From NCBI GenBank assembly GCA_013400155.1, contig VXBM01000045.1:621122-685121 (forward strand): DNA of 64,000 bases, given 5' to 3'. Below, piece after piece: positions 38,101-53,100 of the stretch. The stretch is from Helopsaltes ochotensis. Its lineage: Eukaryota; Chordata; Aves; Passeriformes; Locustellidae. Positions within the stretch are counted from its first letter, which is position 1. Each line of letters starts with the position of its first letter. The notes beneath the pieces were generated by a model. The model ran no database searches. It worked only from the letters and a program-made list of their open reading frames with translations, and was not told the DNA's origin. The position numbers and the translations under genes are program-made.

Positions 38101-41100
38101 CTATCACATTTCTGCAAGTTCCATTTCCACATGGGTTTCCAACAGCACATTCATCAGTATCTGCAAATTGTTAGACCAAGGCAAGAATACATGGTTATAC
38201 TCAACCAAAATGATAAAAAAAATCTATGTTGTTGATGTACAATCAGAAAAATAGAAAATGCAAGAACTCACTTAAAGCACTGAATAAGAACCACAGATTC
38301 CTAGAATAATTTGGGATTTCTAGAGGTTATCTGGGCCAGATAACTCAGCCAGAGCAGGGCAAACTTGGAGCAGATTGCTCAGGCCCTGCCCTGGCAGGTT
38401 TTAAGCACTAGAAGGGATGAAGACTCCACAATATCAGAATAAAACAATCCCACTGCCCCTTAATGCCATGCTTAGCAACTCAGGAGAACCTTTAAAATGG
38501 AAGCTGACCAGCTCTACTTACCCACACATTCTGCTCCTTGTAGGATGTAACCATACGGACATTCACAGCGGAAAGACCCATCTGTGTTGATACACTGCCC
38601 AAATTTACAGTTATCAGGATCAAGGCACTCATCCACATCTTAACCAGAAATACAAACAACACAGTAAGTGCAACTGGCTTCATGTGCTTTTAGACTTCTC
38701 TCACAGAACAAGTGTTCTGGCAAGAAATATTTCTGAGATCACAAAAAAACCTAATATTTAAATTCTGACATATCAGAATTAGGGCACAGAATTTGTTTGG
38801 TAGGTCAGCTTTCAGAATGCAGAAAAGAAACTAATTCTAAATGTCAGATATAAACCTCTCTGAGTGGGGCTACAGGGAGAGCAGCAGATATGAAAAGCAG
38901 TAGTCATCCAGTGCTCCTTAAATGCAAACTTTTGCCAATAAGGCTGAAGTGCTGTTTGTCTTGGGAGAGAACAGAATGTACTGAAGTGATCTGGGAAACT
39001 GTGGTTTGCACTTCTAGAGGATTAAAACCATTTACTGTAAACAGGCTACATGTATAAGAAAAGACAAGCATGCTATGTGACATTAGATCCATTCTCTAGA
39101 TCCTACATAAGTTTCCTAGCTCTAAAAAAAAAAAAATTTTATTTCTGATATTTGAGATATTCAAGCTGGAATTTGACATCAGTATGAAAAACTGGGGAAG
39201 ATAAAAGGTCTAGAAGTTTCCACAATTTATGGCTTTAGGAAACAGTTGCAGAGGTGTCATTCTCAACTGAAATGGAGAATGGCTTATCGGTGGAAAAGGG
39301 ACACTGATGCAAAAGTGGCACCGTGCAGTTCAGCACTTACCCAGCCTTTCATCACCAGGTCCAACAAGGATGCCAATTCCGAATGGACAAATTTGTCTGA
39401 ATGCCTCTGAAAAAGACCCACAAAGTCAAACCATATGTTAAATTCTATCTTGGCAATCAGCATTCTGCACAAACTACACTACAAAACCACTTCTACCAGT
39501 TCATCCTCCTCATGTTCGGGTCCAGGAAAAAAAAGTATGCCAATATATAAACTTATCATTTTATATTCACGCAAAAACTGTATGTTTGCTTTACATTTTA
39601 TCCGATCGCCTGTATGCGTATGAAATCCTGTGAATAATTAGCAGTATGTAACTTCCTTGAGAAACAAACTAATGCAGCATTTCTATTTTAGAAGAATCAG
39701 TAGCAGTGACTGCATTTTTTTCTGTTGTAAAAGTAAAATTTCCTACATTTTCTGAAGAAGGTATAATTTAATCCAGACTCGGCTATCTTAAAGCTATTTC
39801 TTTTTTAAAAGATGAGAAAAAAAGCCTTGATATCCTTTGGGAGAGTTAGGACTGTGAAAAATACATGTGCTGACACTTCAAGGAAATGCTGCAACATAAG
39901 CTGTGCTTTTCAACTGACTTTGGTTCACATGGTCCATGTCAAGGGAATGAAGCACGCACAGGCAATAGGCCTAGGAGGAATATTGCAACTGGCACTTCTA
40001 ATTCTCTTCTCTAACCTCGGCTTTTGTGAGGATTTTCTGCAAAGCATCTACATGACTAATGAATGAAATGAACTGCAATCATGTATTGCTGAAACCAGTA
40101 ATGCTGTTAACCGCATTTGTCAGCACGAATTAAAGTCCGTTCAGCAAATTGCACCACGATGCTACAGAGGCCTGTTGAGTTGCTTGATGTCAAGTTACTC
40201 AGTCTTAAAAAGGATACTAACAAAGGAAAGTGCTGTTTTAGCAATGGTCAGGCAGGCTTTCCTTCCTCAAGGCCTGCATTTTGTTATGCCCTGCTATTTT
40301 TGCAAGTCATTCACATGGATAAGACTGCAAATTTACATTTTCTTAATAACAAAATTCAGATGCAGATCTAGTTTAACTGCTTGTGGTTTTATTTTAATTA
40401 GATTTCACGTTTATGGCACCTCTTCCTATACCTATTTACTATTAGAAGAATTCCATTTTGTCTTGCAGGAATTGCCACTCAGAGGCTATCAAGGACTTAC
40501 TTGCTGCTTTCCACTTTCTGTATGTGACACCTGCATAGCAACACAGCAAAAACCCAGCACATAAACACTGTAACAAATCTAAAAGCAAAGAAGGAATATA
40601 TTTGATATCTGACTATCCAAGTGACATGGTTTTTTAGAGTGCAGTGGCATCCACTTTACAGAGACCTATGAAAATTACTAGGGTTAAACACCTTTAGAAA
40701 ATCATTTTTCAAAACTCCTTCTAATAAGAATCCCAATCTCCCTTCAGTTCAGAGAGGCAATATGGTAAACTAGTGGATAACTCACCATCTGCTTCCTCTG
40801 GGCAGAGCTCACAGGGATCTCCCCATCCCTGCCCCTTTAAGGCACAGCAACACTCTTGTTTGGAGTGGTTTCGGGACTTTGGCACAGAACATTTTCCATC
40901 TTCAAACTTGGTAAAGCAGTAGCTCACTCTAAGATCTGCACAGAGAAAAAACTTGTTATGAGCAATTAGGGTAACCTTGGCACAATTTTCACTTAGAGGT
41001 GTCAACTGCAAAATTACAGGATACCCCCCCACCAAAACACCCAACTTCCATCTAGCTCTGTTAATAGGGACCATCATCGTCTCTGACTATGGAAGGTTTG

Positions 41101-44100
41101 AAAAAGAAGGGAAGCTCAGTAAAGAAAAGCTATGGGACAGTTTCCTTCTTCAGACATGGAAAAGGCAAGGGTTTTTCTCTTTGGTCCAGCAGAAATGGAA
41201 GGGCTGTACTGTCCTCTTATCCTCACTCCTCTTTGAAAAAGCTGAATATTGCCTCATGAATTTATATTCTATTACTAGTAAGAATCACTCAAGTCAAGAG
41301 ATTTTCATCAACTTGCAATGACAATATTGTGTAGTGCTAAAATGAGAGGCAATTTTCAACAGCCCTTTCCTTCCTCATTCTTCCGGAGGTACACACAAAC
41401 AAAGCAAACTCTCCCTGTGGCACTACATTTTATTCCCTGAAGCTGGGTAACCAGGATGCTGGACAGAGCTGAGATCACAGACCACAAGCATCCAGCAGGC
41501 AGGGAGCTGGCAGCTCTCTGTGCTGGCAGGGGGACAGCAGCAGGGCAGTTATGGAAGCAGCTGCTCCATAATCCAGTTTTCCGGCTGCAGCATCAATGCT
41601 GGGCAATGTCCAGGTTTTAACAAAGTCCTAGGTAATGGGAAGCTTTAAAAAAAACCTTTGTTTGGCCTGAGATACTTGAAAAAAGAACAGTCCTCTTTAG
41701 GGCATGGAGAGAAGCCCTTTTGAAGCTCATTCACAAGTGTGCATTTTCCTCTGACATTGTGTAGAACAGTGGCCTATGTTTAAAAAAGAGAAGATTGGGC
41801 TGCATTCTTTTTTAGGATTTTGTTTCTTGGTGGGTTTTTGTGATTTTTTTCTTTGTACCTGAAGAAAAGAAAACCCTCAGACTGAAGAAACTTCATTTAT
41901 ACAAGCAACATAAACACAGTTAAAACATGCTTTCTTGATGTTGAGTGAAGTAATTGCCAAACTCCATGGTGGTTTGAAGACTTGGATGAATGTTTACTGC
42001 AGGTTGGATTCATTTTTACCAAAACCACAATTTCATTTAGCCCACTGTGAAGTGAAGAACTCGCTATGGTGTCAACAAGCAGAACTGCTCTGTGCCAAGC
42101 AAAACTACAGAGGTCCTTATAAAGGTCTTACTCATCAGTGGTTCCCACTGTGCACAGTGTATAGGACATGTAATGCTGTATCTGTTTCACCATTTCCAAA
42201 GCTTTTAAAGTTACTCACTCCCTAATTTGTTGTGCTTGTTCTTTATACACAAAATAAACTAACCTGTGGCTTTTAACTACAAGATATTCAGCTTTTAGGG
42301 CCCATGTCTAGGCTCTGAACTGTAATGCAGTAATCTGGCAGCCAAAAGACACATCAGATTTCCCTAAGCAGATGGGTGCTTATTGTCCACACAGCATTGC
42401 TTGCAAATTTTTCCAACAATCTTTTTTCCATCCACATTTGCAGAGAGGATCAGCATCTAACAAGTGTTATGCGAGTATGGTGAGTTTTAAGGAGACGCTT
42501 AAAACTGGAAATGCTGCCTTTAGTCTCCTGCTTGTAGTCATGCTCCATCTCTGTATCTTGTTGCTGTCTACAAAGAGTCCAGGTAGTCCCAACATTTCTT
42601 CCAGGGGTGCAAGAAAGGCTTTCAGGACAACATAATTTCTTTGCTTAACCTGGTGCATTTAACATTAACTTCACCCCTTTTATTGCAGTGTTCTGTTTAA
42701 TGAAAAACAGATGTTAGGGCAAGACAGAACCCGGCCCCAGCTACAGAATTATCATGTTTTCCCTATGAAAAACACTGTTTGAATCCAGAGCCTTCTTGCT
42801 GTATTAGAAACAGCTTGCTAAAAAGGTTTTTATGAAACAGCAAACAAATTTTGAAATGCCAGAAAATAGGAAAGAACTTACCTTGGCATCGTCTTCCTGT
42901 GGAAGACAATACAAAGCCCTCTGGACACAGACATTTGAAACTGCCTGGAGTGTTGCTGCATGTGCCCAGGGCACAAATTTCTGGCTGTTCCACACACTCA
43001 TCAATGTCTGTAAGAAAAGTAATTAAAGAGATGAGAAATAATAATAATATTCACACTGGCAGCTATACTACATAAAGGGCACTTTTATATCATCACTGAT
43101 ATCTATCATATTTGACAAAAAAGCCCAGAAAAAGAACAGAGAGAGGAAGTAGTAATCCAAGAGCAAAATCCACAGTTAGTTTTCACTAAGGCAGTGGGCA
43201 GACTTCAGCAATGTACCACCAAGGAAATAGCCTGGGATTATATTTTTCTAGGGTTCAGAGCAAGTAGCTCTGGTTCAAACAAATGTTGGTGAGACTTTTA
43301 CTAGGAAGTGAGACACCTACTAGTGGCTACAGTTCAGAACTGTAGACTGCCACAAAAGACTGAACATTATCCTATTTAAATGCAAAGGAAATCTGTAACA
43401 ACTGTGAGCAGCTAAGAAAGAGACAGATGAAGGCTTTTTCTGTACACACCTTCACATTTGTCATCCTGCAGGATGTATCCAGGAGGACAGATACATCTGA
43501 ATGAGCCATCCAAGTTCTGACATGTGCCTGGTGAGCATTTTCCAGGCTCCAGTGCACACTCATTTATATCTAGAAGAAAAGAAAGGCAATTTATTTGAGG
43601 TAATTGCTGTTATCTCAATAAATCTGTGACTGAGATAACTTTAATTTTGATTCCATCAAACTGAAGGTGAACCTTTCAGGAGAGAGAGAGAGGAGTCGTC
43701 TTCTTGTCCTCTTTTCATTGTTTCCTTCTGCTGTGCTCTCTCTGACCCTACTGTTTCACTAAGCATATCTGCTCGAAGTTTGCACTTTTTTTCAACCCTA
43801 AAAGAAAGCACTCACCAACACAAGTCCTTCCATCCAGAGCCACCTCATAGCCATCGTTGCAGAGACACTGGAAGGACCCAATGGTGTTCACACATTGACC
43901 ATTTCTGCAGAGCATTCCATTTCCACTTGCACATTCATCCACGTCTAAGAAAAACAACATTGAAACACGTCAGAAACATTAGCAACAATGGAAACTGGGT
44001 AGGTGAGATTTCTGTTTACACCACACCTACCAAGTAACTGGTAACACAATCCCATTTCAAAAGGAAGTGAGAGGAAATTACTACATTATAAAATTGTCAG

Positions 44101-47100
44101 AGCACGAGTAGAACCCAAATGTTCCTCTTCAACATTCAAGTGGCTTCAGAAAAATGAGCAGCGCATAATCAAAGAGGCCCTTTGAGACAGACAGAATAGG
44201 GTTTTGTCTTTAATCACGCAGATCATGCAAAAGAGAAGATGGTACTTATTATTAGAAGATGGTACTTTTATTAGAAGTAGAAAGCCTCAGGAACACGTGC
44301 CTGGGCTCAGCACTGCTCACCTATGCAGTCGTTGTTGTGTGAGAGGATGAAGCCCAGGTTGCAGCGGCAGTTGAAGGAGCCGATGGTGTTCCTGCAGGTC
44401 CCATTGCCGCAGGCATCTCTCTCGCACTCATTAATGTCTGCAGAGCAACAGGAGAGAAATAATCCAACAGACTGAATAGAAGGGAAAAAGATTGTCCTGT
44501 CTCCCAAAAATAAGATTTTATATAGGTTTACACTTTTGATATTAACATCTACAAAAATAATCAAGGGTCCAACAGTCATTTACTTTACTATGGCTCCTAC
44601 ATCACCCTTCCCAAAGTAAGTGTAAGTTAGCTTTAATTGTAAGCATTCTGAAATCTCAATTTGTTCATACAACACACAACTGACAGCTATGAATGGGTTA
44701 AATAGGAAATTCCCTTGTTAATGAAGATGACTGTTTCTGAAAAAGGTTTTTTTCTGGCAAGAAATCTACCCTTCATTCACTCTATTAACAAGTAGGCCGT
44801 ATACAACTGCTGCATTGCAATACTGATCTATTAAATTTCTTGCTAAAAGAAATAAATGGGACAAGATGCTCTAGAAAATTCTAAGAAGAATGAAATATTT
44901 TCTTCAAAAATGAAAGCATTAGCAGTTCATTAGACAGGACATGTAATTTTAAAGGTTCACTCTACTTTAATGAGATGATTTTCATTCAGTATCAGCTTTT
45001 TATCAAAGGTGCTAGTTTTGCACCTTTGTCTCATGATTCAGATACTGTAATACAACTCCTTATTACAGAGAGGACTGACCCAGTAACTATTTTAATGGGA
45101 GCCTCAGTTTAATTTGATATACTTGCCTATACACATTGTCCTGTCATCATTGGTTTTGAATCCATTGTGACAAATGCAGTAGAAACTTCCAACAGTGTCA
45201 ATACACTGCCCATGGCTGCAGATATTGGGAATTTCTTGACATTCATTCCGATCTGAGAACAAAGAAGTGCAGTGAAAGTTAAGTCTTCTAAACTACAAGG
45301 GTGGAAAAGATGCATTAGTAGCAACCAAGCCAGTATCCAGTGCATGGCCTAACTTAAAATGGTATTTTTAATTTATTAACAACAAAAATATTATGAAGTA
45401 AATACCAGAAAAGGGGCTTATTTGCATGTAAATTACCTCTTCCAGTATTTGTGGACCTGAAAAAGAATTGCATAAAAATGATATTTAGAACACTCAAATT
45501 CTTGCTGGAGGGAAAGCGTATCACCATGGCTTTGAAAAGCAGAATTAATGACATGAGACTGGAAAGGGTCTGAGTCTGAGGGCTGTATCCTGACTGCAGA
45601 AGATATGAAAGAGGCATATGAATTACAGTTTGCATTCTTCTCATGAAAGCAGCTACTTGCATTTATCCACATTTGATTGTTACACAAATTGCACAATGAA
45701 CTCATGGAAATCAACAGAACAGAAAGAGAGATGAACACCACACTTTTCTCACTAGGTTTACAGAGACAAAAGGCACTGGATTTATCAGCTCATCATGCAG
45801 AGAGAAAACAGGCACACATAACGTGTTGTTATATGGAGTCAGGGGATATTTTTTATCATTCTGCAGAGAAGGAGGAAAGCTCTCCTGCCAGCATGTGCTT
45901 GCTGCTTTACAATAGCAGGGCATCTCTTATATTTGTTCAACAGCCAACTGCTTCCTGCTACTCTCATTAGAAATTCTTTCAGGCAGAACCCAGGATTCTA
46001 TCAATAGTAAATGAAATAAAATGTTAACAAACAAAATGTTTGCTCTCTGGCATAGGTTTTTCCATGACAAATTGGAAACATCAGATGAGGTGTTTCTGTT
46101 GACCTCATCACCACCAAGAGCTGGTTTCATTCAACATCAGTCCTTCCTTCCTATGCTGCAGCTCCAAAATATGAGAACTGAGGTGCTGCCATGAGCTTGT
46201 ATTAAAATTGATTAGGCTCTAGTGCTCAGTAATTTTCTTTTATATGCAATCTAAACGAAGCAGATGCATTTTCTCAGCAAACCATCCCCAGGTCGTTGCA
46301 AAAGTCAGAGTCAAATTGTTCCTAATTGCAAAGAACTTCATGTACTAAATTTCATTTTCCTGCCTCTCTTCTGCACTGGACTTGGCACAGAGACAATCAG
46401 CAACATGGACAATCCTGACAACCCCATCCCCAGGATCTCTGTACATCACGTGGGGCCCTGAGTAACTCTGGATGGGACTGCAGCGAGGACCAAGCTCTCC
46501 CAACGTTATTGATGAGAGCACTGCTAATTACAGTCTGAAGGAGGCAGAAGGAAAGCCAACGCTGTCTTAAGAATTCCTAATCTTCGCAGCTCAGGAGAGC
46601 AGTGACAAAAGAAAAACTATGACTCTCTGGGGCTTTGTGGGCAAATGAAGGATCATGCGAAAAACTAATTCATAAGAAAAATCATTTCTTTTACCACTAT
46701 AGAGAGCACCAGAAGAATGTTATCTTGAAGGTAAGAGAAATGCAGTAGTTCTAGCAGCTGTGATAAATTTGGTTTGACTCAATAGTACATAAACTACTGG
46801 GGTGTGATCATTTTCCATGCTGTAGCATGGCTGACCCAATACTGCAAGGTGCTCCCAGCAGAGTGGCTGGGAATTTCCTTCCTTTGCTGGATCACGTACT
46901 TTATCAACCACTTTTATTTTTACTCTAATTGTGTAACTTTATTTTCACCAAATATAACGTAAGAGCAAAATACAGGGAAGTATTACTGTTTGTGCCAATT
47001 CATCTTTGGAATTGTAACCCATATCAGAACCTCCCCTTGCTCTTCCTGTACTGCTGTAATGAACCCTTAACAACAACAATTCCATTAGGAACATATTGAA

Positions 47101-50100
47101 TATTTACATGTGCCACTGCATAGCTTAACAAAGCAAAGTGTTAGTTCTCATAGCAGTGTTCTGATTTCCCTTACACCCTTTTCCCACAAGGATCATATGA
47201 AACAATGAAAAACAGCATTGCAGGGAAAAGTGCACTTCCGAAAACTCAAGTACTCAGAAGCAAAAAACCAAGCATAATGTTACTAGCTTCCGTTGTAATT
47301 CTTATTCTGTTCAGAAATGTATATAGTATATAATATTTACAGCAGCTTGGCCCATTGCAGTCTTTAAAATCCCAGCAATTCTTCATGTAAGCAAGATAAC
47401 ATGAATGCCTCGCTGGACTAAGATATTGTTAAAAAAGCAAATAGATTAGAAAACTGCAGTCCCATTCAGTGAGCATTTAAAAATAATGTTATGGGTCCTG
47501 TTTAAATCTGTACCAAAGTTAGGAAATTCAGCAATAAGCTTTTCAAGTTAGTTACTGCATACAGGCAAGCAGATAAGTCTACCTTATCAACAGAGGCTCC
47601 AGCAGCAAGCAGGGAATTATTTGTAAAAATAGAAGAGGAAAATAAATTGCTAAAACACATATAGAAAATCATCACAAAAATCAGAAAATACAGAAAGGTA
47701 GTGCATCAAATGGTCTCCCCTTCCTAGATGTGACAAGGGCTAAAGAAAAATGCTTGTATTTGGTGGGATAAAGTGTAAGACAAACACCTACTTAGGTTTT
47801 AGCTCCCACTTACAGATCCATGGGATGGGCCTGGAATTACCTCAGTGTTTATGGGATGCCCTAAAAGACTTTAAGAGAAGAGTTCTTGAAGCTCAGCTCA
47901 TCTCCTGAAATACCAACTTTCTGGAGAGGAGAGATGTTTTTCCAAGCCCTTGAACATCCCCTCAGGCCTGCAGCCCCGGCAGGCACTCACCAGTGCAGCG
48001 GCCCGTGGACGTGAACCTGTAGCCAGGTTTGCAGTCACAGCGGTAGCTCCCGGCTGTGTTCACACACTCTGCGTTCTGCTGGCAAACTGGGCCGTTCTGG
48101 CATTCATCAATATCTGCCAAGACAAAAGAGGAATTGGATTTTTATAGTAGGCTGGCAGTGGAAAGATGCCAAAACTGTATTTTTTTTAGCCTACGGGTAT
48201 TAGTAGCTTTCAATGTAAACAGCATCACAAAGCTTTAGGCAAAAATATTTTGACCAATTTTCCTTACTGTGGGTGCTGCGAAAGGAGAACTTTATCTCCC
48301 CAGAAATGTAACTTTGCACTTAGAAGCAGCATACAAAAGCAGCTTTTACTCAAAGCTCTCAATGCCTTGCCTGCAGCACCCATGTCAGCAGTCATAACCC
48401 ACACTAGAGAATGACAGCAACTCATATGCTACCTTCAGTTTCTTCATTACACTGACTAATTGAATGTTAGGCAATGTTTAAACTACAAAAAAAAAAAAAA
48501 CCCACCACATCTGTTTATATTTTTTACAAAAATATTTGTTCCATTAGAAAAAAAAATTGGAATTAAAAAAAATTGTGCTCATGATTTGACTCAAGACTAC
48601 TCTTTTTTTCTTGGCTTTGCTGTCAAATGTAAAAAAAACTCCAACATTTTTTCCCATGATTGCTGACTCATGTGCCTTCAAGGCCTTAGATGTCTGACAG
48701 AAAATGTGGCATTTTCTATGCAAAACAATTCAAAATGTCTAAATTAACACAGACTTCTTATACTGATAGCAGTATTTTCCCCTCATTAAGGATGCCTGCA
48801 AGGCTCTGACTTGGCAGTGTCTGAGTTGCCAGCTGGTGAAATACCATTCCTCTGAATGAGAGGAGCATTCTACCTTCGCAGATCAGGAGCTTGTCATTGT
48901 AGAAGAAACCCACAGGACACTCGCATCGGAAGCTGCCAACCATGTTTATACAGATCCCATTTTCACACACTCCAGGAATCTCTCTGCATTCATCAATATC
49001 TGCAAGAATGATTTATTTTTTAATACTTGTGTTGAGAACTTCATGGAATTTTCTGCTACAGAGTATGTCCTTATGCATTTACCCCTTAAGATAATTATCA
49101 AACATAAAATTCAAGCATCAGAACGTTCCCAACTGAACAGTGAGCGAGTCATTCCAAACTGGAAATTTAGGTATTTCCTGTTTTCTCAGGTTCTTCCTCT
49201 TCTCTGTACTAACTACTACAGAGGAATACAGAGGAAGACACATCCTTCCTCATGTCTCCCACCCACAGCCCTGATGAGCCTCATCACCTTCCCAAGTGCC
49301 ACAGTGGAGTTATCAGGAAGAGCCAGAGAGACAATGGAACTGTCTTTGGTTTAATACTGGAGAGCATGACTGAATGCAAACACTTATCAGAATGAGATTT
49401 GCACTCTTTTACCCTAGTTAATCTGAAAAGCTTTCAGGGTCTTATGCAACAGTTTGAAAGTGCCAATGACAGGTAACATCTGAAGTGCTGCCAACATGCT
49501 ATTAATTTGATCAAGCCAGGCAGCCAGGGTTTGCCAATGCTTTATACACTCCAGTTAAGTAACTGATTTTGGCAGCAAAAAACCCAGCTGCTATTACAAT
49601 TGTATGTCTTGCATATTGGCTCCTTACACATCTTAACATTCGGACATGAGAGTTCAGACACTCCTCCAAAGCCTCTGCTTTTAGTCAACATTGACATATG
49701 CACTGAGGTACACAGTCATAGAATATGGTGGGAAATTTGTCAGCTAACAGGAGTTTCCATCAGATAATGTGTTTTTGTTTGGTTTGGGTTTGGGGTTCTT
49801 TTTTTGGTTTGCTGCTGGATCCAACCCTTAATTTTCTACATTAGATTCTGTAATTTTGAGTGCTCTGATACACAGGATGAGTAAAAAAAGAACTATTTCT
49901 GTTTCTCAAACAAACACCCGTAGTAACTATATAGAACTTTAATCCAAACAGAGAGTAACATCACTGACTGTAAGCAAATATTAGAGGGTACACAGAGCGC
50001 TGCCCCTGCAGAGGGCTGTCCCTTCATCCCGTGCCTGCAGGTGTAAGGAACATGAGCAACCCCTGTGCAAAGCAGCAGGCTGAGTGCTACAGCCTCGACC

Positions 50101-53100
50101 CCGAAGCAGCAGGGAGAGCTGTGATTTGCACAGCTGTGAGAAGCTGTGTGTGCAGCAGTGTCAGCACAGGCCTGGCTGTACCGCTGGGCTCTGCAGGACG
50201 GCCCTCCTGTTTCCATTGGCTCCTGAACTGCCCAGCTCCGTGCTGAGCAGCCTGCAACACCCCTGCACACATGTCAAACGCTGCAGCTGCAGCTTCTACC
50301 TGTGCACGTTAGCTAGATCCAAGAGCTCCCTGCTGATGCTGGGCCCAATTGGCTTGAGCAGACTCTGCAACAATCTGGACTAATGCTAATAGCTAGAAAA
50401 CTTTGCTCTCAAGAAATGACCTCGTAAATAATAAATATTGTGCATTTCTGTAACCTCTTTAAAAATTACATTCCCCACTTTACTAGAAATATTTTCATCT
50501 AACTAGCTAAACACTGCACCACAGCAACTTCTTGCTAAAGCATCTGATTACTGTCTATATGCCATCTCTGCTTTTCATTTGCATTTTAGAGTAAATGAAA
50601 ACAAAAGGGAGTCCCATTAGGGATTTACTCAATTCCTTGTCCTAAAATTCCTCCTCCTCTCCCTCTTCTTGTTTTGCAATTTGTTACTCACGATTCAAAT
50701 GTAACACACAATAACATATGTGAGAAATACTCCAGCTGAGCAGAAAAAAGGATTTTTGTGTCAAACCAATACCCAAGGGGACTGATGTGAAATGTCAGAC
50801 TAAATCTTGCTTTAGTTTGAAGGAAAGACTCCCAGTTCCTCTCAGACCAAATAGTGGTTGGCCTTACTCCCAGACCTCTCAATCCCAGTATCTGTGCCCT
50901 GCTCATGTAGCCCTGATTACAGTTCTTTGGAGCTCTGTGTTGCCTTGATTACAAGCAGCTGTCACTGCTGCCAGCTAGGAGTAGCCAGGCAGAAAGTTTG
51001 CACTTAAGTTGGACTTAAGCAGAGGGTTGAACTCCGTTACACTGTTTAATTGTTATTCTTCACATAAAAAAAAACCAAACTGGGAAAACAAACCTCCCCT
51101 CTTCCCTGGGCAGAGGTAGCATGGAATTTAGTTCAAAACATAAATGACAGCTCACCAACTGGTAATCCTGTATATATGTCAATGAAGAAGCCAGGCCTTT
51201 GACTTCCACAGAGTGTGGAGAATTCATCTGCAACAGGAAAGCAAAGCAGTGATTAAAGCACTTGGAATTAATCAACAGTCAAAAATTCATCATATGCTCT
51301 GGCCAAGATGTTTTTCTACTCTTTCAGCACCTGCAGGGCACACAGAGGTAGGCAGCCCCTTTCTCAAACTCACCATGTGAGTTCCCTTGGGTTCCCATCC
51401 AGCTGGGATCACATGCTTATTTTGCTCTGCTTATGCCTATCCCTGTGCATTACAGTGTTTGCATACAATTTCAGATCTGACTCTTAAAAAACTGAACTAC
51501 GATTTGGAAGTTAATCAAGTGTCTAGGAAGTTGTTCTTGAAGAAAATCACATCAAACCAGAGTGGGATGCCCTGCAGTCTTACCCAGTGTGGAAGAGTCG
51601 TATATGCCCAAACAATTAGCAGAGACACTCCTACATCATACATTTGGCTGCTCAGCACAGATCATTCTCAGAGCACACCAAGGTATCTCTGTAAGCCCCT
51701 GGCTGCCACAAAGGCCCTTCATGGCAAACACCAATCAAGGCAAAGCAGACCAGACCCCGTACTTTTTGGAGCAATACCAATAAAATCTTGGTCAGTGCCT
51801 CGACCCTGGATCATCAAGCACTTGCAAAGAGATTAATAGATATAGAGCATGAAATCTCTGAGACAGTGAAACTGGCACAAGGTAGGCACAACCCAGCAGC
51901 ATGGACACAAACCACTCCACATACGCCTTCATTGTGACTAAGGCTGATCAGCTCCACGACAAAGAGACAACTAATCCCTTCATTTTAGACACAAAAGAGC
52001 ACAAAAAGACATAGCTTCTCTAATAGTGTTACACTCACTAATAGTAATTATAATGTTACCAAGGCCTTCAGATATCTTTGCAATGCAAAACCGTACCTGT
52101 GCTTGGGATAGGACACTGTTCACAAGGCTTATTCCATGCACGTCCAATGTTGTAGGAACAGCAGCACATTTTCTTGGTCATATTGAAGAGCAGCTCACCA
52201 TCACAGGTTTGATTATCAGCATAATAATTTCTGTAACACAGACTTCTTCTCATATCTGTGAAAATGAAGGAAATCTCAGGCCAATGCAGTAGGCAACTCT
52301 TAGGGAAGATGATCTCCTTGGCCCCACGCACTAAGATAAAGCTTTAAAGAAACCCCAGTACATACCCATGCAGTTGTTTCCTCCATTGACTTGCATGTAA
52401 TCAGGAGGGCAGATGCAGGTGTAGTTCCCAACAGTATTGTAACACGTGCCAGGCCCACAAATGCCAGGTGTCTCACACTCATTCACATCTAGAACAGAAC
52501 AAACAGGCAGTGAGAGAGTGGCCACAGGAGCTTTCTTGCTGTGCTTCTGAGAACAGAAATATCTCAGTAGTGTCTGAGGTAGGATGATACTGGGGGAGAA
52601 CAGCTGAAGGGGCTCTGAGGAAGGTCATGGTGGAGTGAAGCCACACAGTGAAGGAAGTGGCAGCACAGGTGGCCAATTTTCACACTCTTAATGCAAGATT
52701 TCAACTTCAATGGAAGTTCTGTTCAATGGTTATGCTCCTTTTCAGGGAAAGATTAATTCTCTGTATATTGATCTGTCATTATTTTCAAAGAATAAAGCAG
52801 AAGGCTAGTTAAGTGAAAGCTGCATACCATCACACACTCGAGTCTCTTCATTCAAGTAGTACCCTGATGGACACTGACACTGGAAGCTACCAAATGTATT
52901 AATACATTTTCCTCCTTGGCAAAGCCCAGGCAGTTCTTGACATTCATCAATATCTGTCCAAACAAACACACAAACATTTCATTAATGTTTTTGAAGAAAA
53001 CAAAAAGAACCTTACTACAGAGTTTCACAATTTCAGAAATGTAAATATAGGAAATTGCAAACATTACCTTCTAATATAACTGTAATAGGATTTGGTCTGA

